Below are positions 1-12,606 of a stretch of 64,000 nucleotides of DNA, piece after piece; position 1 is the stretch's first letter; each line of letters starts with the position of its first letter. Source of the stretch: Icerya purchasi (Eukaryota; Arthropoda; Insecta; Hemiptera; Monophlebidae); assembly GCA_039619475.1 (NCBI GenBank), contig CM077116.1:385726760-385790759 (forward strand), read 5' to 3'. Position numbers and translations under genes: made by a program. The notes under the pieces were generated by a model. That model ran no database searches and was not told the DNA's origin. It saw only the letters and a list, made by a program, of their open reading frames with translations.

Positions 1-174
1 CTATTTTTGGTTTTGTGAGCTATAATTTTATTTTTAATTTTTTATCCTCAAAGGGGAAATGTAACAGAAGGATCATATTTGATTATAATTATTTTCTACG
101 TTTAACTAAAGCTATACTTAATTCCGTTGCATGTTCACCCTCTCCGTAAATTCAACAACGCAATACAGAAATCT

Positions 175-452
175 GAATCCATTTTCACCTATTTCCCGAC
201 GTCCAAATGATTTGAAATTTTTACTAATTGATGCAGAAAAAAAAAAGCTCCTACAGACCCACAAATAAATTTAAATAATGTAAATATTTATAAACGGAAT
301 AATTTTTACTTCCTGCGAAAATACAGCGGCTGAGGATTCTGTAGGAGCTTTTTTTTTTCTGCATAATAATATTGCATTGTCATCGGGTTCCGACAATTAT
401 TGAAAATTTCAAATCATTCGGGGACATCGGGAAATGGGTGAAAAATGGATTC
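175..452. repeat. Palindromic MITE-like element with long terminal inverted repeats
   Basis: The two ends are inverted copies of each other. GAATCCATTTTCACC at 175 returns as its reverse complement ending near 452, and the arms stay alignable for roughly 80-100 bp. The innermost part is a perfect 24-bp inverted repeat (233-256 against 339-362) made of a GCAG end, an A10 run and AGCTCCTACAG. The spacer of about 80 bp has no coding potential. Hairpin structure without an ORF fits a non-autonomous DNA transposon (MITE). No clear target-site duplication was found, so the outer boundary and superfamily are open. Confidence 0.7.
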
Positions 453-689
453 CAAAATTCCATTACAAACTGACGAAGCTAATATAAAGCATATATAAAA
501 GAAGCGAATTTCTCCTTTTCTATTCGATGCCGTCCAAGGAGGGTCACCCTCTTTTGGGCGATATATTTAAGGCGGTAGCAAGCAAAGTCGTTTTCTCAAG
601 ATGCGGTAATTTTCTGGTTATCATTTGTGTTAGTGAGAGACTTAGGTCACTAGATTTACTTCTGTGTCAATTTTATTCGCATTTCACAC

Positions 690-1552
690 CGAAGACGTTC
701 TTCTTCTCTTCTTCATTCCTCAATCTTATGCTAAGATTGGTGGACAGTTAAAATTGTCTCTCAGAATTCTCTGGATAGCGCCATTTTCTTTATGCTATCA
801 CAGCATGTTGCCTGTACTTCATATCGTATCTGTTTAATATAATTCTGCCTCGGCCTTCTTCTTGATCTTTTCCCTTCCAAAAAGCCTTCAATTATTCGCG
901 TTAAGTATTCATTATGTCTATATACATGGCCAATCCACTTGAGAGTCTTCTTTCTCTTAGCTTCTTCAGTAAGTTTCTTTCTTCATTAATTAACTTAAAA
1001 ATTTCTTTGTTCTTTATTTTTTCGGTCCATTTTATCTTCTCCATTCTTCTCCAGCACCAGATTTCAAATGATTCTAGCTGTTTCTGTATTTTTTTGATCT
1101 GATCGATAGAGTAATACACTCCATACAAATGTTTTAATAAATTTTTTCTTTAAATCCATGTTAATACTTTTTGACGTTAGTAATCCTTTATTTTTCATGA
1201 AAGCTAACTTCGCCATTACTATTCTTTCTTTTATATCTTGCACACATATTTCATCTTCTGTTACGACGCTGCCTAAGTATTTTTGTCTTTTTACTTGTTT
1301 TATTGTTTCTCCGTCTATTTTGATGTTTATTATTTTGTCGAGTTCTTTTTCGTTGCATCTAATAACCCTTGTCTTTTTTTTTTTTGTTTATTTTCATGTT
1401 ATATACATCTGTAAGACTTTATTCAATTGATTTAGTAAATTGTTTAAATCCTGTTCGTTTTTTATTACAGCTGTATCATCTGCAAACATGAAGATGTTTA
1501 CTTTCATTCCACCAATAGTAATTCCGGTATTACATTCTGCTTTAATACTGGA
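690..1552 (-). pseudogene. LINE reverse-transcriptase C-terminal relic (non-LTR retrotransposon)
   Basis: Read on the minus strand this is the second half of a non-LTR retrotransposon polymerase. In order it shows the RT catalytic motif FMFADDTAV (about 1500-1475), a thumb segment QKYLGSVVTEDE followed by IKERIVMAKLAF and GLLTSKS, then FVWSVLLY, then FEIWCWRRMEKIKWTEKIKN, and finally KWIGHVYRHNEYLTRIIEG and RSRRRPRQNYI. These blocks, in this order, are typical of the endonuclease-RT LINEs common in insects. They lie in different frames, so at least two frameshifts have broken the gene. One is near 1100 after VWSVLLY, where the usual GCETW stretch is missing, and one is near 940. The fingers, palm N-terminus and endonuclease are absent. 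Clade not assigned. It is a dead fragment; coding identity is secure. Confidence 0.85.
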
Positions 1553-3300
1553 ATTATTTCAAAAAAATTAAAAATATTTAAATGCTAATAAAATTATGTA
1601 AAATATATATTTCATTTATCGACGTTGATCGTCATTGTCTCTCCATCCGTGGTATAAGGTTCTTAGTCAGATTCCATTCCTTGTCACCCCTAATTGCTAT
1701 TATTGGCACGTGTAGATAAATTGTCCGTTGCTGACAAGCCCAAGGAAAAATCAAACAAAAAAAAAAAAGAAAGTGTTTTGTGATTATATAAATGCACGTA
1801 TACGCGGAAAAACTAAATCGTTAACAAGGATTTTTTGCGTAAAAATTTCTGATAGTAGCGAATGAATGATGTAGAAATAAATTTGGCAATCCGTGTTTCT
1901 CGTTAACTTCAATGATAACGTTTAGCAGATGATACCTGGAAACCATCGTTAAAAGGACCGACTTAAAACTCGCTCGTTATCGCCTAAACAATGCACGCCT
2001 AAAAAGGCATTTGCCAAAAAGATACACAGATGCCTCCTCGCTGGAGGAACCTGTTCCAGATGATCCTGAAACCAATCTGTCTGTTGCGTGATTGCTCCCT
2101 CAATCTTTTTGTTTTCAGTATTACCGCGTTCATTCGCCACTCCAATCAGTCACTTTCCTCTTCAACACTGACGTATCGATAGCCGATACAACAAATTTTC
2201 AATAACACACGCTCGTTTACGCTCTCGCAATGCGTGTCTCTATACCTGTATCTTTATGGAAACTCATCGACGGGTGTTTAAGGAAATAGGCGAGATTCGG
2301 AATACTTTAATTCATTAGACGGCGCTCAGTTTATGCGAAATACTCCGGTACGGCAGATAGCAGCAGTGTTGAGTGTTCTTTTCGCGTAACCAGCATCAAT
2401 TCGGGCACACGCTGCCAATTCAGTCGCGGCTGATAACGTCGGAAATGCGGCTGCTAAATGTTTCAACGCACTCGGCGGCGAAGAAAATAGTGAGCCGTGC
2501 TACATGCTACACATTCCATTACGGCTAGTCTCTAAGGTGCAAATATTAAGTTAAACGCCATGGTTTGAGAATGGATTAGTTTCAGTTTGAACCAGATCCT
2601 TGCAAGTAATCGACTAACGTGGATATCGGCAATCGAACGTTCGAAAATAAAGTCCGCATAACAGAGGTAACGCGTGCAGCTTCACAGTTTGTCAAATATG
2701 ATGGCTACAGCAAAAACATTAGTCATGGAAAGCGCTGAGAAAACATCATCGCGAAGCAATATATCAGGGCAGTTTGATGGGAGCCGTCGAATGTGCGGTA
2801 TTTCAGCGACTAGGGCTACCTTTTTTCAAAGCTCTAGAGCCTGGCGTATTTAATCCCGAGTTACCCCGTTAGTAGGTGCCGTGTTTTTTACCCGAAGCGC
2901 CTTCCGACGAACTAGTCATCTGTCTGAACACCTTAACAACAGCTCTGCATTCATTTTATCGGCAACTTTCTACAGCGCTCTTTCTACAAAATGTTGGTCT
3001 CAGTGACGACGGTAAATTTCCAGCTGTTTTCCGTTTTATTAATTCTCTATTCAAAAATTCGCCTAGTCTGCCCGATTGTTTATTCCGTAATTTTTATTCA
3101 TTTATATGCAGTGTGTCGATTGATACACTTTTTGTAATCTAAATTATCCCTTTTTTTTTTTTTTCCGGTTTACTTAACAGAGGCGTATTTGATTTCTACC
3201 TAAGTTTTACGTGTTTTTCTGTTTTCCTTTTATTTCAAACTTTTCTCTAAATTATTACCATAATATTCCTTTCGTTAAGCTCGAATCTTGCCGACAAATT
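1553..3300. other. Unique DNA, no gene recognised
   Basis: Nothing here resembles a known gene or repeat. The part from about 2150 to 2850 is richer in CpG and G+C than its surroundings and could be regulatory or single-copy intronic DNA, but no motif decides this. From about 2990 the sequence becomes strongly pyrimidine-rich on the plus strand. Confidence 0.4.
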
Positions 3301-3507
3301 AAACAAATGAATCAATGGAAAGTGTACACTTCTTTATGAAATAATAATGTATTCAAAATTAAAAACACTGACGCATTTCGAAGCTGATAGCTTCATGATC
3401 GCGATAATATGATTATAAGCTATCAGTTTCGAAACGCGTTAGCTCAATTAAATATATATGATTATTATTTCATAAAATAGTGTATATTTCCCACTGATTT
3501 ATTTGAT
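3301..3507. repeat. Palindromic repeat, family C (hairpin arms about 90 bp)
   Basis: The left arm runs from AAACAAATGAATCAATGG through TTATGAAATAATAAT. The right arm is its inverted copy, ending CCACTGATTTATTTGATG near 3507. Inside, GCATTTCGAAGCTGATAGCTT (3374 on) is mirrored by AAGCTATCAGTTTCGAAACGC (about 3418-3438). A diverged half copy lies at 42340-42450. The AAGCTATCRGCTTCGAAACGCG core recalls terminal repeats of Penelope-like elements, but that link is from memory. Confidence 0.65.
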
Positions 3508-6394
3508 GAGTATTAAAATGCGTTCAATAAATTTTAACATTATCTTAATCCGTTTTATTCATGACACGAGGCGTCTGAAAATGTTTATTCTTTATGTAAT
3601 CATTTATTTATTTCTTAATTCGCGTTTATTATTAATGTTTTTTTCCTCTTCTACTATTCCTAAATTTCCTTATTTCCTCTTAAATGTTATTTACCATCAC
3701 CGGTTATACTTTTTTTTTAAGTCTAGCTATAAATACCATTTGGCCACTAACTAATCATTAAATTAACTTTTCAGCAAATCAGTCTATACCTTTTTGTTCA
3801 ATCAAACTTATGACTACTACCTTAGTAATCAATAGTTCACGCCACTAGGCTATCGCGACGGCAATACTGTTTTTGTTTGTGTATCGTTGCTGCGAGCTTC
3901 TTTTTTCCTTAGTTCGTATTCTATTCTTGTTTTTTCCGGGGCCACGTATTCCCAGAACTCTTGTACATTCCTTTTATGTTTAAAATGTCTTTCTCTCTTT
4001 CTCTGTCTTTCCCTTATGATTGCCCCTCTTCTAATTTTTAAATAAAAATAGAAACAGGAAATACACCTAAATATAGAAAACTTTGCCCTTACGCAACAAT
4101 TTTAGGATTCCTCCAACTTTTGCAACAGTGTGTTTGACGGCTTTATCTGGAATTTCTTTTTTCTAGCGCAATTTTCAATTTTTTTCCGTCAAAGGAATTA
4201 CATTTCATCAGAGTTTGGAGTCCAGTAATGTCGCTTTCCTTAATACAGGCCAATCAGCAATGCTGTTAAAAAAGAAACGAAAATAATCTTTTCTCCAGCG
4301 GAATAACTACATTTATACATGGCTTTTTTTTTTCTTCTAACTATTCGACGATCGAAACAAGTCGCGATGTTTAGGTGATTCTATCAATTTCGCTGAAGTT
4401 GATAACCACACCGCTTTCAGTGATTTTTGATGATCGCGCTCTCCCTTTGCCTTTAGCTAAAAACCTTTAAAAACGTAAAAGTACGACCCCTTCAACAGAT
4501 CTGTGTACACCGAGTCTCACAAATAGCTACGAATGTATGAATGATTTTTTTTTTATTTCTTTGAAAAATATTAAATAGCATCACAAGTTTATTTCTTTCA
4601 GGTAGTACACACAATTGGGACGCAACATATATGAATAATAAAGAAATTATTAAAAAGATATCGCCGAAATAGATGTAATAATCGACCAGTATATATTATA
4701 GGGAGTGTGATCCTGCAATGTGTACACAATGTAGCGCGCAATAGGATTACAGTTGCCTTTCAGAGCCGTGTAACTATCTGCGATTATCACATTTTATTCA
4801 TCCACGCAAACCGGTTGACATTTAAACTTCAACATTTAAACAAAAATCACTTTGAGTCTTGAACTAAAAATGCTCTGATGGAAAAGTTCACGGGAAAAGA
4901 TAAAAAAAAAAAAAGTATTTTCGTTTCGCTGCTGGGGCCTTAAACTTATTTTCATACGTTGACTCGCTCTGTGAATTAATCAAATAAAATAATATCGAAA
5001 AAAAAAAAAAAAAAAATGCCGATAAAAAATGAAAATAATAACGAATTTCACGTAAGCGGAATGCGAGGGATGGAAATCAATTTTTGTACGCGTTCCGTCG
5101 ATGTTGTTATTCGACAGTAGTCGAAAGTACAAGCACAGTAGTGCATGTCCTCCGATTAGTATAGTTCGGCGCGCGCTGCATTGTAATCGGTAGCTGTTTG
5201 ATTAATAGCTGTTCGGCAGGCGATAAATCAATAAAACCGGAAATTTCCAGATGAAGCGTAATCATATGCAAGCAATCGTTGTTTTCCAGCGAAGAAGTAT
5301 AACAATAAACGTTTTTCCAGACAAGCTGGCTGTGACTGCCGCTGGAATATATCAGCGATACATCTGCGCGATTAAGTTCTCGCCGCGTATTGGTTTATCG
5401 GCGATAGGCGTCCGCGAGCTGATTTATGTATTACTTCGACGAGCTATTAACCGAATCTGTTCCAATTTCCAGAAAGTCGTACGACCACTACTACTATTAC
5501 CGACTCCGCTTCATGGCCGATACATTTTTTCGGATTTTCTGCTTTATTTCATAATACTGGAATTCACAAACTTCTTTTCCAGATATTGCCAAGCGCATTT
5601 TGCGCACTTGTGTGCGTTCGCGTTCCAGCGTGCAAATTCTTCCATTCTGACATTTGTGGTTTGTGTAACTGTCACACGGCACTTAGTCTGTTCCTGAGCA
5701 GAGTCGCGGCGATTCCTTCGAAAAAAGACGACCAACTCCGATCGGCGGTCGTTCCATTAAAACTTTAAAGTGAATAAAAGTTGTTCGCAACTTGCTGCGC
5801 TTCGGCTACCCATCTGTCCGCGTTCCAACGACCGGGCACGCCGGTCAACAACAAAAGTATTCCGGAAAAGTCGAATTCGATTTACCGCGACACTCTGCAA
5901 AAGCGGAAGTTAACAATATCGCGTTAAAATAAAGCGCACGTTGCCGGCGAAAAATAATTACTTTTTTTAAAAAGTCCCGAAATGGAAAAATAAGTGCGCA
6001 TCACACTTTCGTACAGTCGATTGGCGTTTAAGAAATTCTTAAATGAATAAAATAACGTCGTAATCCCCGGCGCTATTTCGCCCTGTCGCTTTCAAACTCT
6101 CCTATCAGGCCTCTAACGGCTGACACTCCTTCGAAAATTCCCTATTACTTTACTATCCGTTTTTGATCCTTAGGTCTATGCGTCTTAATTTCAAGCTTTA
6201 AACTATAGCGCTGGACATCGAAACATCACTTTTTTTGTCCCAAAGCGTTTCATTTTTGACCTAAAACGTTACGTGTATTGTGCATATAAGAAGACAAAGT
6301 TGTGACAGAAAAAGTAGTGGGGGTCGGGCCTAAGAATGACGTAATTTTCCTCGTCCTATACAAAGTAGAGAAGTGATTGAGCTGGTGGTCCGGG
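3508..6394. other. Unique A+T-rich DNA, no gene recognised
   Basis: Runs of T (3500-4570) and A (4905-5020) dominate. The stretch from 5050 to 5950 is more G+C-rich and holds a 148-codon open frame (5251-5697, plus) with no recognisable domain and no splice or codon evidence, so it is not called as a gene. Confidence 0.4.
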
Positions 6395-6404
6395 GGTGTG
6401 TCTT

Positions 6405-6442
6405 CAGGTGGTCAAAGGGCCGAGCCCTTTGCGAGGCACGGA
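6405..6442 (+). repeat. Short relic resembling the 5' part of repeat M
   Basis: The segment GGTCAAAGGGCCGAGCCC followed by TTTGCGAGGC matches, with several substitutions, the reverse complement of 56932-56965 in repeat M (GGTCAAAGGGCACGGCCC, then CTTGCGAAGC). The similarity is limited to about 33 bases, so a shared ancestral repeat is only an inference. Confidence 0.35.
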
Positions 6443-9391
6443 GGGCTGAGTTGCATTTGTATTATGTACAAGAAATAAAACATTAAATAAAATTCGAGCG
6501 AATGTGCTGCTACATGAGAACCAGTTGCTGACTAGGTGGCTCGCTTCTTACTTTGAAATTGAGAGAGGGAGGCGGGTGCGGTCGTAAATCAGAGCAGAAA
6601 GACCGGTCAATCTCAGTAGCGGGTAGAGGGAACCACGATAGAAAAGTGAATGACATAGCCAAAAATAGATGGTAGCTATGAAAAAGAGTCAGTCGCTTTC
6701 CGAAGTCGGTAAGAATTCTTTTAAAATTTTCAACTTCGTAAAATACCATGATTATGGGACCGACTGTGTTCTTGAAACATGTCGGTGTTTTAATTTAAAT
6801 TTGAATATTCATATAATTTCGGAATAAAAACTTGTAATTCCGTTTCCTTTAATTTGAATTTTTGGAAAAAGAAAAAACGAAAGAAAAATGATTGATTTAA
6901 AATCTTACGACAATATTTGAATTAAGTTCGGTTTGTCGTATTAATTTATCGAATTTCACCCTTTTCGATAATGCAGCTTTTCAGCCCCACGTCATTCGGT
7001 TGTACGGGCATCGGCGCACTTTAACTGCAATTAATGTGACGCGTTATCATTTATTTCTAATTAATTTTATAAGTCGTATATAATTGTACCGTTGCTTTTT
7101 TCTTTACCACCGGTCGACCAGCATAGGAAAATTCGTGTAGATTGAAATAAAAACAACTCGACCCTCTGATCTAATAATAATAATGACGATATCGATAATA
7201 ATAGTAATCGATAAACTAAATGAATAATATTTAAATTTCATCTACGAATTTAGAGGCCCCGCTTATAGCATTGTTGAAGACAAATAAACTCGAGGTTGCA
7301 TCATTATCTCCGGTACGGATAATATACGTCAAACGTTTTTAATTTTCGTCGGATTAGACTGTGTGTACGTTCATTCATTTCTCGCTAATACTCGTGAGTT
7401 TTCTTCTTTTTCCTAGATGAGGATTAATTAAAACAATATGTATCTTTACCGAATGTACTTTTTTTTTGACGCTAAAGGTATTACGCGCATTCCTCCCACC
7501 TAAGGAAGAGAGAGAGAACAAAAAATTACACTAGCACATTTATTCTTAAGATGTTTATTTATTCTTAGTAATTTCATTCCTTATTTTACTATCCTAGTGT
7601 GACTTAATACAATTTAAATTATCTTCTCTTTCGAACGTTCTCCCTGCCATTTGCGATTTCCCCGCGTCCGGTACTGTGCATATTCACAGCTCCTAACTAC
7701 CTCTAAAACTGCCCCTGTGCCTTAACTTCTATTACTCAATCTGTAATCGAATATTCCGGGTTTATCTGTTACCCGTCTTCTTGATTCAGCCGCTGCTTTT
7801 AGTGAAGAAAAAAAAAGACTTGGCTTTCGTAAAACAGCTTAGTCGAGACTATGCTATACGACAAACGTGTTAATTCGGAGATAAAATCCTTTATTGCCTG
7901 GTGTGTTCCGAAAAAACCGTCATGGCTGGATATTTACCGAGCTCTCGCACATCCCCAGTGGTGATGAACAATCTCTTTCCGAGGATAGAAAATGGAAACT
8001 TATACGCAGCGTAAACACGCGGAGGGAGCCCAAAAGAGGACCAACGCATCTTCAAAAGCGTATGCCTATTTAAGTTCAAGCAAAATTCCGTTTAAGTGGC
8101 TACATGATTATTGAAAACCGAATTATACAGGATGGGGAAGCCTGTTTTTTGCATGTTTCCAGTAGTTTCCACTTATTATTGATTACCCAGATATCCCTTC
8201 GATAAAAGTCCTCCAATATGAAAAACAATAAAACGACACCGCTTAAGTTCCCCCTCCGATGCATGCGTCGTCATTAAGCTTGCGCCCAGAGCAGTATTCT
8301 CTTCTGATGGGCCGCCTCCGGAAATACCGTCACTGCAGGTAAACATTAAAAAAGGATGAGTTTTGCCTTGGTTGAGGTAAATCTTTCAAAACACCGTCAA
8401 GTCGAACGTTGAACCTTGTTTTCCATCGGACCAGTAAAAAATTCTCCACCCTCAATTTTTAAGCCTCTTCTCATTACTGTAACATTTTGTAACCGCAGTT
8501 AAGGCCGAGTACATTCTTGTACATTGCAGTCGATTTACTAAGTACAATATTTCTAACTCATATCAGCCACGGTCGTTTGGAGGACCCAATAAAGGTTTTA
8601 CGATGCTTCTCGTTTGCTCAGCACGCCGTAATGTCTTTACAGTTATGCACGACACGCGAGCATATAATTAGGGGAGAAATTACAGTGGTAAGAAATAAAA
8701 CTTTATTTGCCACTTTGATTCGGCAAACACGTTTCATTTTGTTTTTTTTTAATTTTTAAAGCGAATTCAAAAAAGCAGTTATTTTATGCAATCTAGAAAT
8801 TTAGGTCTTTTTTTTTTTTTTTTTTTGTAGCGAGATCCCCTAAAAATGGCCTTCACCCAGCTACGAAAACTACTACCGGTAAATATAAAATCGAAATTAT
8901 CACCAGAAACGGATTTAATGATATACGTTAAAGTAGTGATGAACACGCCAAATATGAGTAAAATGCGGTTACTGAGGCCAATCTGCTAATTTTTTCGTTT
9001 TATTCATCAATATACAAGCCTTGTCATTTGTATTTTTCGCGCCATTTTTCTCTCGATAGTGGACAAGTTAAAAAGAAGTTTCCTACACATATACAATGTG
9101 CGTGATTATAAAACTACCGTAATTTTTTTAGAGATTAACGATTGGCTACTTTAATCGCACAGCTACAACAATGTGCTGTTGCCGATATCGCGTTACACTA
9201 CTAATTTTGTTTTCTTCTGTTAACACCACAAACCGCATCTCCACCGTGCGGTACATTGGTTACGTTGTTCATGCGCTGGTGGTCATGAGAAATTCTGTAA
9301 CGAAATCTGTAACGTTTTCAGGTCATGCTTAGGAAGCATTCAATTTTGCGGAGCATATTGAAACTGACTCCTCTACATAAACCGTGGATGT
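6443..9391. other. Unique DNA, no gene recognised
   Basis: No conserved coding segment was seen on either strand. The short open frames in this stretch are low-complexity or lack any recognisable domain. Confidence 0.4.
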
Positions 9392-9427
9392 GCATATACA
9401 TATATACAATATATATATATATATATG
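9392..9427. repeat. (AT)n microsatellite
   Basis: Alternating AT/ATAC run directly upstream of the LINE relic that begins near 9437. Confidence 0.9.
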
Positions 9428-9436
9428 TTCCTTTCA

Positions 9437-10480
9437 AAAACATTTAACTCAGTTAGACATAGTACACTAATAAAGAAACACTTAAATAGTGTAGGTGTTG
9501 GAAGAAAGTCTTTAAAATAGTTGGTACATTATTTAATATAGTGAGAATAGAGGGCAGTTGTAGCCAAGCTCTTAGCATGCAACATGGCGTACCACAAAGT
9601 ACAATTTTACCCTCTTTATTATTTTTAGTTTATATGAGAAATATAAGTATATCAATAGAACACGATCAAAAATCTTCGCATATGCGGATTATCTAGTATC
9701 GGTAATGCTGAACGTCAACTCCGAGATAATGTAAACAATCTAAATTTGTGGCTGCATGACAAAGGCTTTTTTAAATAAATGCGGATTAGACTAAATTATT
9801 GTGGATTAAGCCGAATAGCCCCACTATCAATGATCATAATTTAACATAAAATATCATTCGGCAAGCCACTTACATGCAACAAGTAAGAACTTCTGTGGGT
9901 GCTACAGTATCATTGAAGCGATAAACAATTATAAACATTTAGGTATAACAGTAGACGACTACCTAAACTGGGGAGACCAAATAAATGACTTAAATATAAA
10001 ACCTCGGAAAACAATTCCATTGTTATCTAATCATCTAAAAAAACTAAAATAACGATATTCCATGCTCTATACCAATCTTAAACTATGTAGTAATAGCTTG
10101 GGGTAGAGCAATTGAAACAAAATTGAAACATATTAACTATCTTCAGAAAAAATGCTTAACAACCATCATCGGAAGTAACACGAAATATTCAAACGTAGAG
10201 GGGGACATATTAAAAATAATACAACATACTGCATATCCGTACTATATATAATTATAATGGAACGGTTAAACAAAAAGAAAAAAATAGAAAAAACGGACCC
10301 TTCAAGGTATAATATCAGGAAAATACGACTTTATAAAAATCATAAAATTAAATATCAAGATAAAAACATACTTTGCAAACTATCAAACAATCTTCAAGAC
10401 AATCTACATCTGCAGCATATACTATGCCGCGCCCGTATAGTAAACCAGTGTAAGATGCGCCATTAAAAAATCCAAGTTGT
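9437..10480 (+). pseudogene. Decayed non-LTR retrotransposon reverse transcriptase
   Basis: Conserved RT blocks follow each other in the right order but in changing frames. KTFNSVRHSTLIKKHL (about 9438) corresponds to the palm AFD region. GVPQSTILPSLLFLVYM (9586-9636) corresponds to the GVPQGS..P.LF motif. FAYADYLVS (about 9675) is the catalytic FADD box with its second Asp changed to Tyr. QLRDNVNNLNLWLHDKG (about 9716) follows. Then comes the thumb, YKHLGITVDDYLNWGDQIND (about 9931), and finally LNYVVIAWG and INYLQKKCLTTIIG (10078-10175). Several frameshifts and stops make it inactive. The tail to about 10466, with YNIRKIRLYK, fits the poorly conserved C-terminus. The block pattern looks CR1/Jockey-like; the clade is an inference. 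Confidence 0.82.
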
Positions 10481-11954
10481 ACAAAATAAAGTGTGCCTAA
10501 ACTGATTTCAGCCTGGTTCTTCAGAACAACGGACCTGAAAGGATTAACCGGTTAGCTAATGGGCTCTTCCGCAAAAGCCTATAGTCGGATTTTCTACACA
10601 TTAGCGAGTTCGGTAATCCGAACAAAAGCGCTGGTCCTCGAAATGATGTCGAGCCTATACATCGTATATTTTACATAGGCTTTTTCATTTAATTTTTCCT
10701 GCAATTGTCTTCGCAAGTTTATACAGAATTTTCCGTGTAAAGTAACATTGTATAATAGATTTAATAAATACACAAACTCGAAAATAAAATTGAAAATAAT
10801 TTAATAAGTATTACAAGTTCGAAAATAAAAACGCCAAACTCTTTACCAAAATCCTCAGTAATGAAAAATTTTTCGCTTGCGGTTTTTCTTTCTTCTATCC
10901 GTACTTTTCTCCTATTTCTTCTCGCTGAAGAAACATTTCAAATTTTTTATTAACACCGAAGCAGATGCTACATATCAACACAGTTGCTTTCCTACGGTTA
11001 ACCATATACCTTATCACGTTTCAATTTCTCTCGGCAATCTCTCGACACGATAAAATTTTTTTTTTTTTTTTTTAATTTTACAGTTCATGCGATATGCAGA
11101 TGAAAGTCTTGCGAAATTCCGACCACTCGATGGCATCGCTTCACTCACAATGCGAAAACCATTTAATATTCGAACACTCGGCACAAGACCCTTAATGAGT
11201 CGCCTATTTGTCGTCGTTGCCTGTAAAGAAGGTAATTTCCGAGAAAAAGAGCAATGCCAGTCCTTCCGTTTCCAGCACTCGCTTCTTATGAATGCGAAGA
11301 TGCGATCAAGGAAAAGGTGCGCAGAATTAATTAACGCTCGAAGGTTGGCGTCCCGCTACTGTGTGGCCGGCGTTCCGCGAGGCGAGGAAAATTATTTTCT
11401 TTTCGGCTTTTTAAGCGGAATTTAGTGAATTCGGTTTTTCGGTTTAATGGCGGTTTCTTGTGCCGGCTGAAATAACGAGAATAGCGGCTCGGCACCGGGT
11501 TTATAAATTGCCATTCGGTTGCCACTGGCAATTGCTGCCGATCAGTCGTAAACTGTGTAGTGATTGATAATCGAATGACAGCTTACTTTATATCGGCCCT
11601 TCCGCAGCTCCGCCGACCGCAGCGCCACCCCTCGGACCACAGCGGTTCCCGCGCAAAATGTACTACTTACTCTCTTCCAACAGGCGTCGTCAAGTTGTTC
11701 TCTATATAAATTGGATACTTGCGGCATACATGCGCATAAACGGCTCGCCCCGACACCCCGTCAACCGGGCGGACGGGGAAATTTTGTGCCGCTCAACAAC
11801 GTCTCTATATATACATACAGGTGCGAGATCTCTGTGTATATTGAACTATTTATAATACTGTTATCCGGTGTATAAATGATTGATTTGCCTTCATTCCTGC
11901 TAGCTCTGGAGCTAAATTGAAATTGAAGCCGACGCCACTCTCCATCAGGCTATT
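10481..11954. other. Unique DNA, no gene recognised
   Basis: From 11080 to 11860 base composition is more balanced and overlapping open frames occur on both strands (up to 112 codons), but none shows a domain. A TATATAAA string at 11703 is not backed by other promoter features. Confidence 0.35.
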
Positions 11955-12013
11955 CTATATAAACATATATACACAAAAACATATATATATATAAATATAT
12001 ATATATATACATA

Positions 12014-12061
<48 letters not shown>

Positions 12062-12075
12062 TATATTATATTACA
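11955..12075. repeat. Compound (AT)n / ATACA microsatellite
   Basis: Nearly pure alternating AT with a few AC, AAAC and TTATA interruptions. Confidence 0.9.
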
Positions 12076-12313
12076 TATTCGTTCATATTTTTTACTTATC
12101 GGAATCTCTCTATTTCTGAAGATTAACTCGGCTGGTTCCGTTATCAGCATTTTCCTTTTAATACGTACGTGCAATGTAATAAGAAAGACGATAAAGCCGT
12201 TTCGTAAACGTTAATTTATAGGGATACAAAGACAACGAAATGAAGAACGTGCAACATTTCCCTGTAGTCTTCCGACTACTACGCTTAGTAAATTTTCAAT
12301 GTAAAAGAAAAAG

Positions 12314-12456
12314 TAATAATATAATAATAATAATCATAACCATAATAATAATAGCAATAATAATAATAATATAATAATAATAATAATAGCAATAATAATA
12401 ATAATAATAATAATAGTAATAATAATAATAGTAATAATAATAATAGTAATAATAAA
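12314..12456. repeat. (AAT)n microsatellite
   Basis: Long AAT/ATA trinucleotide array with interspersed AGC and AGT variants. Confidence 0.9.
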
Positions 12457-12606
12457 ATAACAAACTTTTAATATTATGAAAATAAAAATATTATGAAAAT
12501 GATGTTATTATCTGGTACTTTTAATGATAAACGAAACGTTAACATTTTTCTTTCTTCCTAAATTTTCAATGACGTATAATTCCCTTTAGTTCATTGATTT
12601 TTGCAG

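Noticed and set aside
5251..5697. 148-codon plus-strand open frame
   Set aside because: No family resemblance, competing frames on the other strand, and no splice or promoter support.
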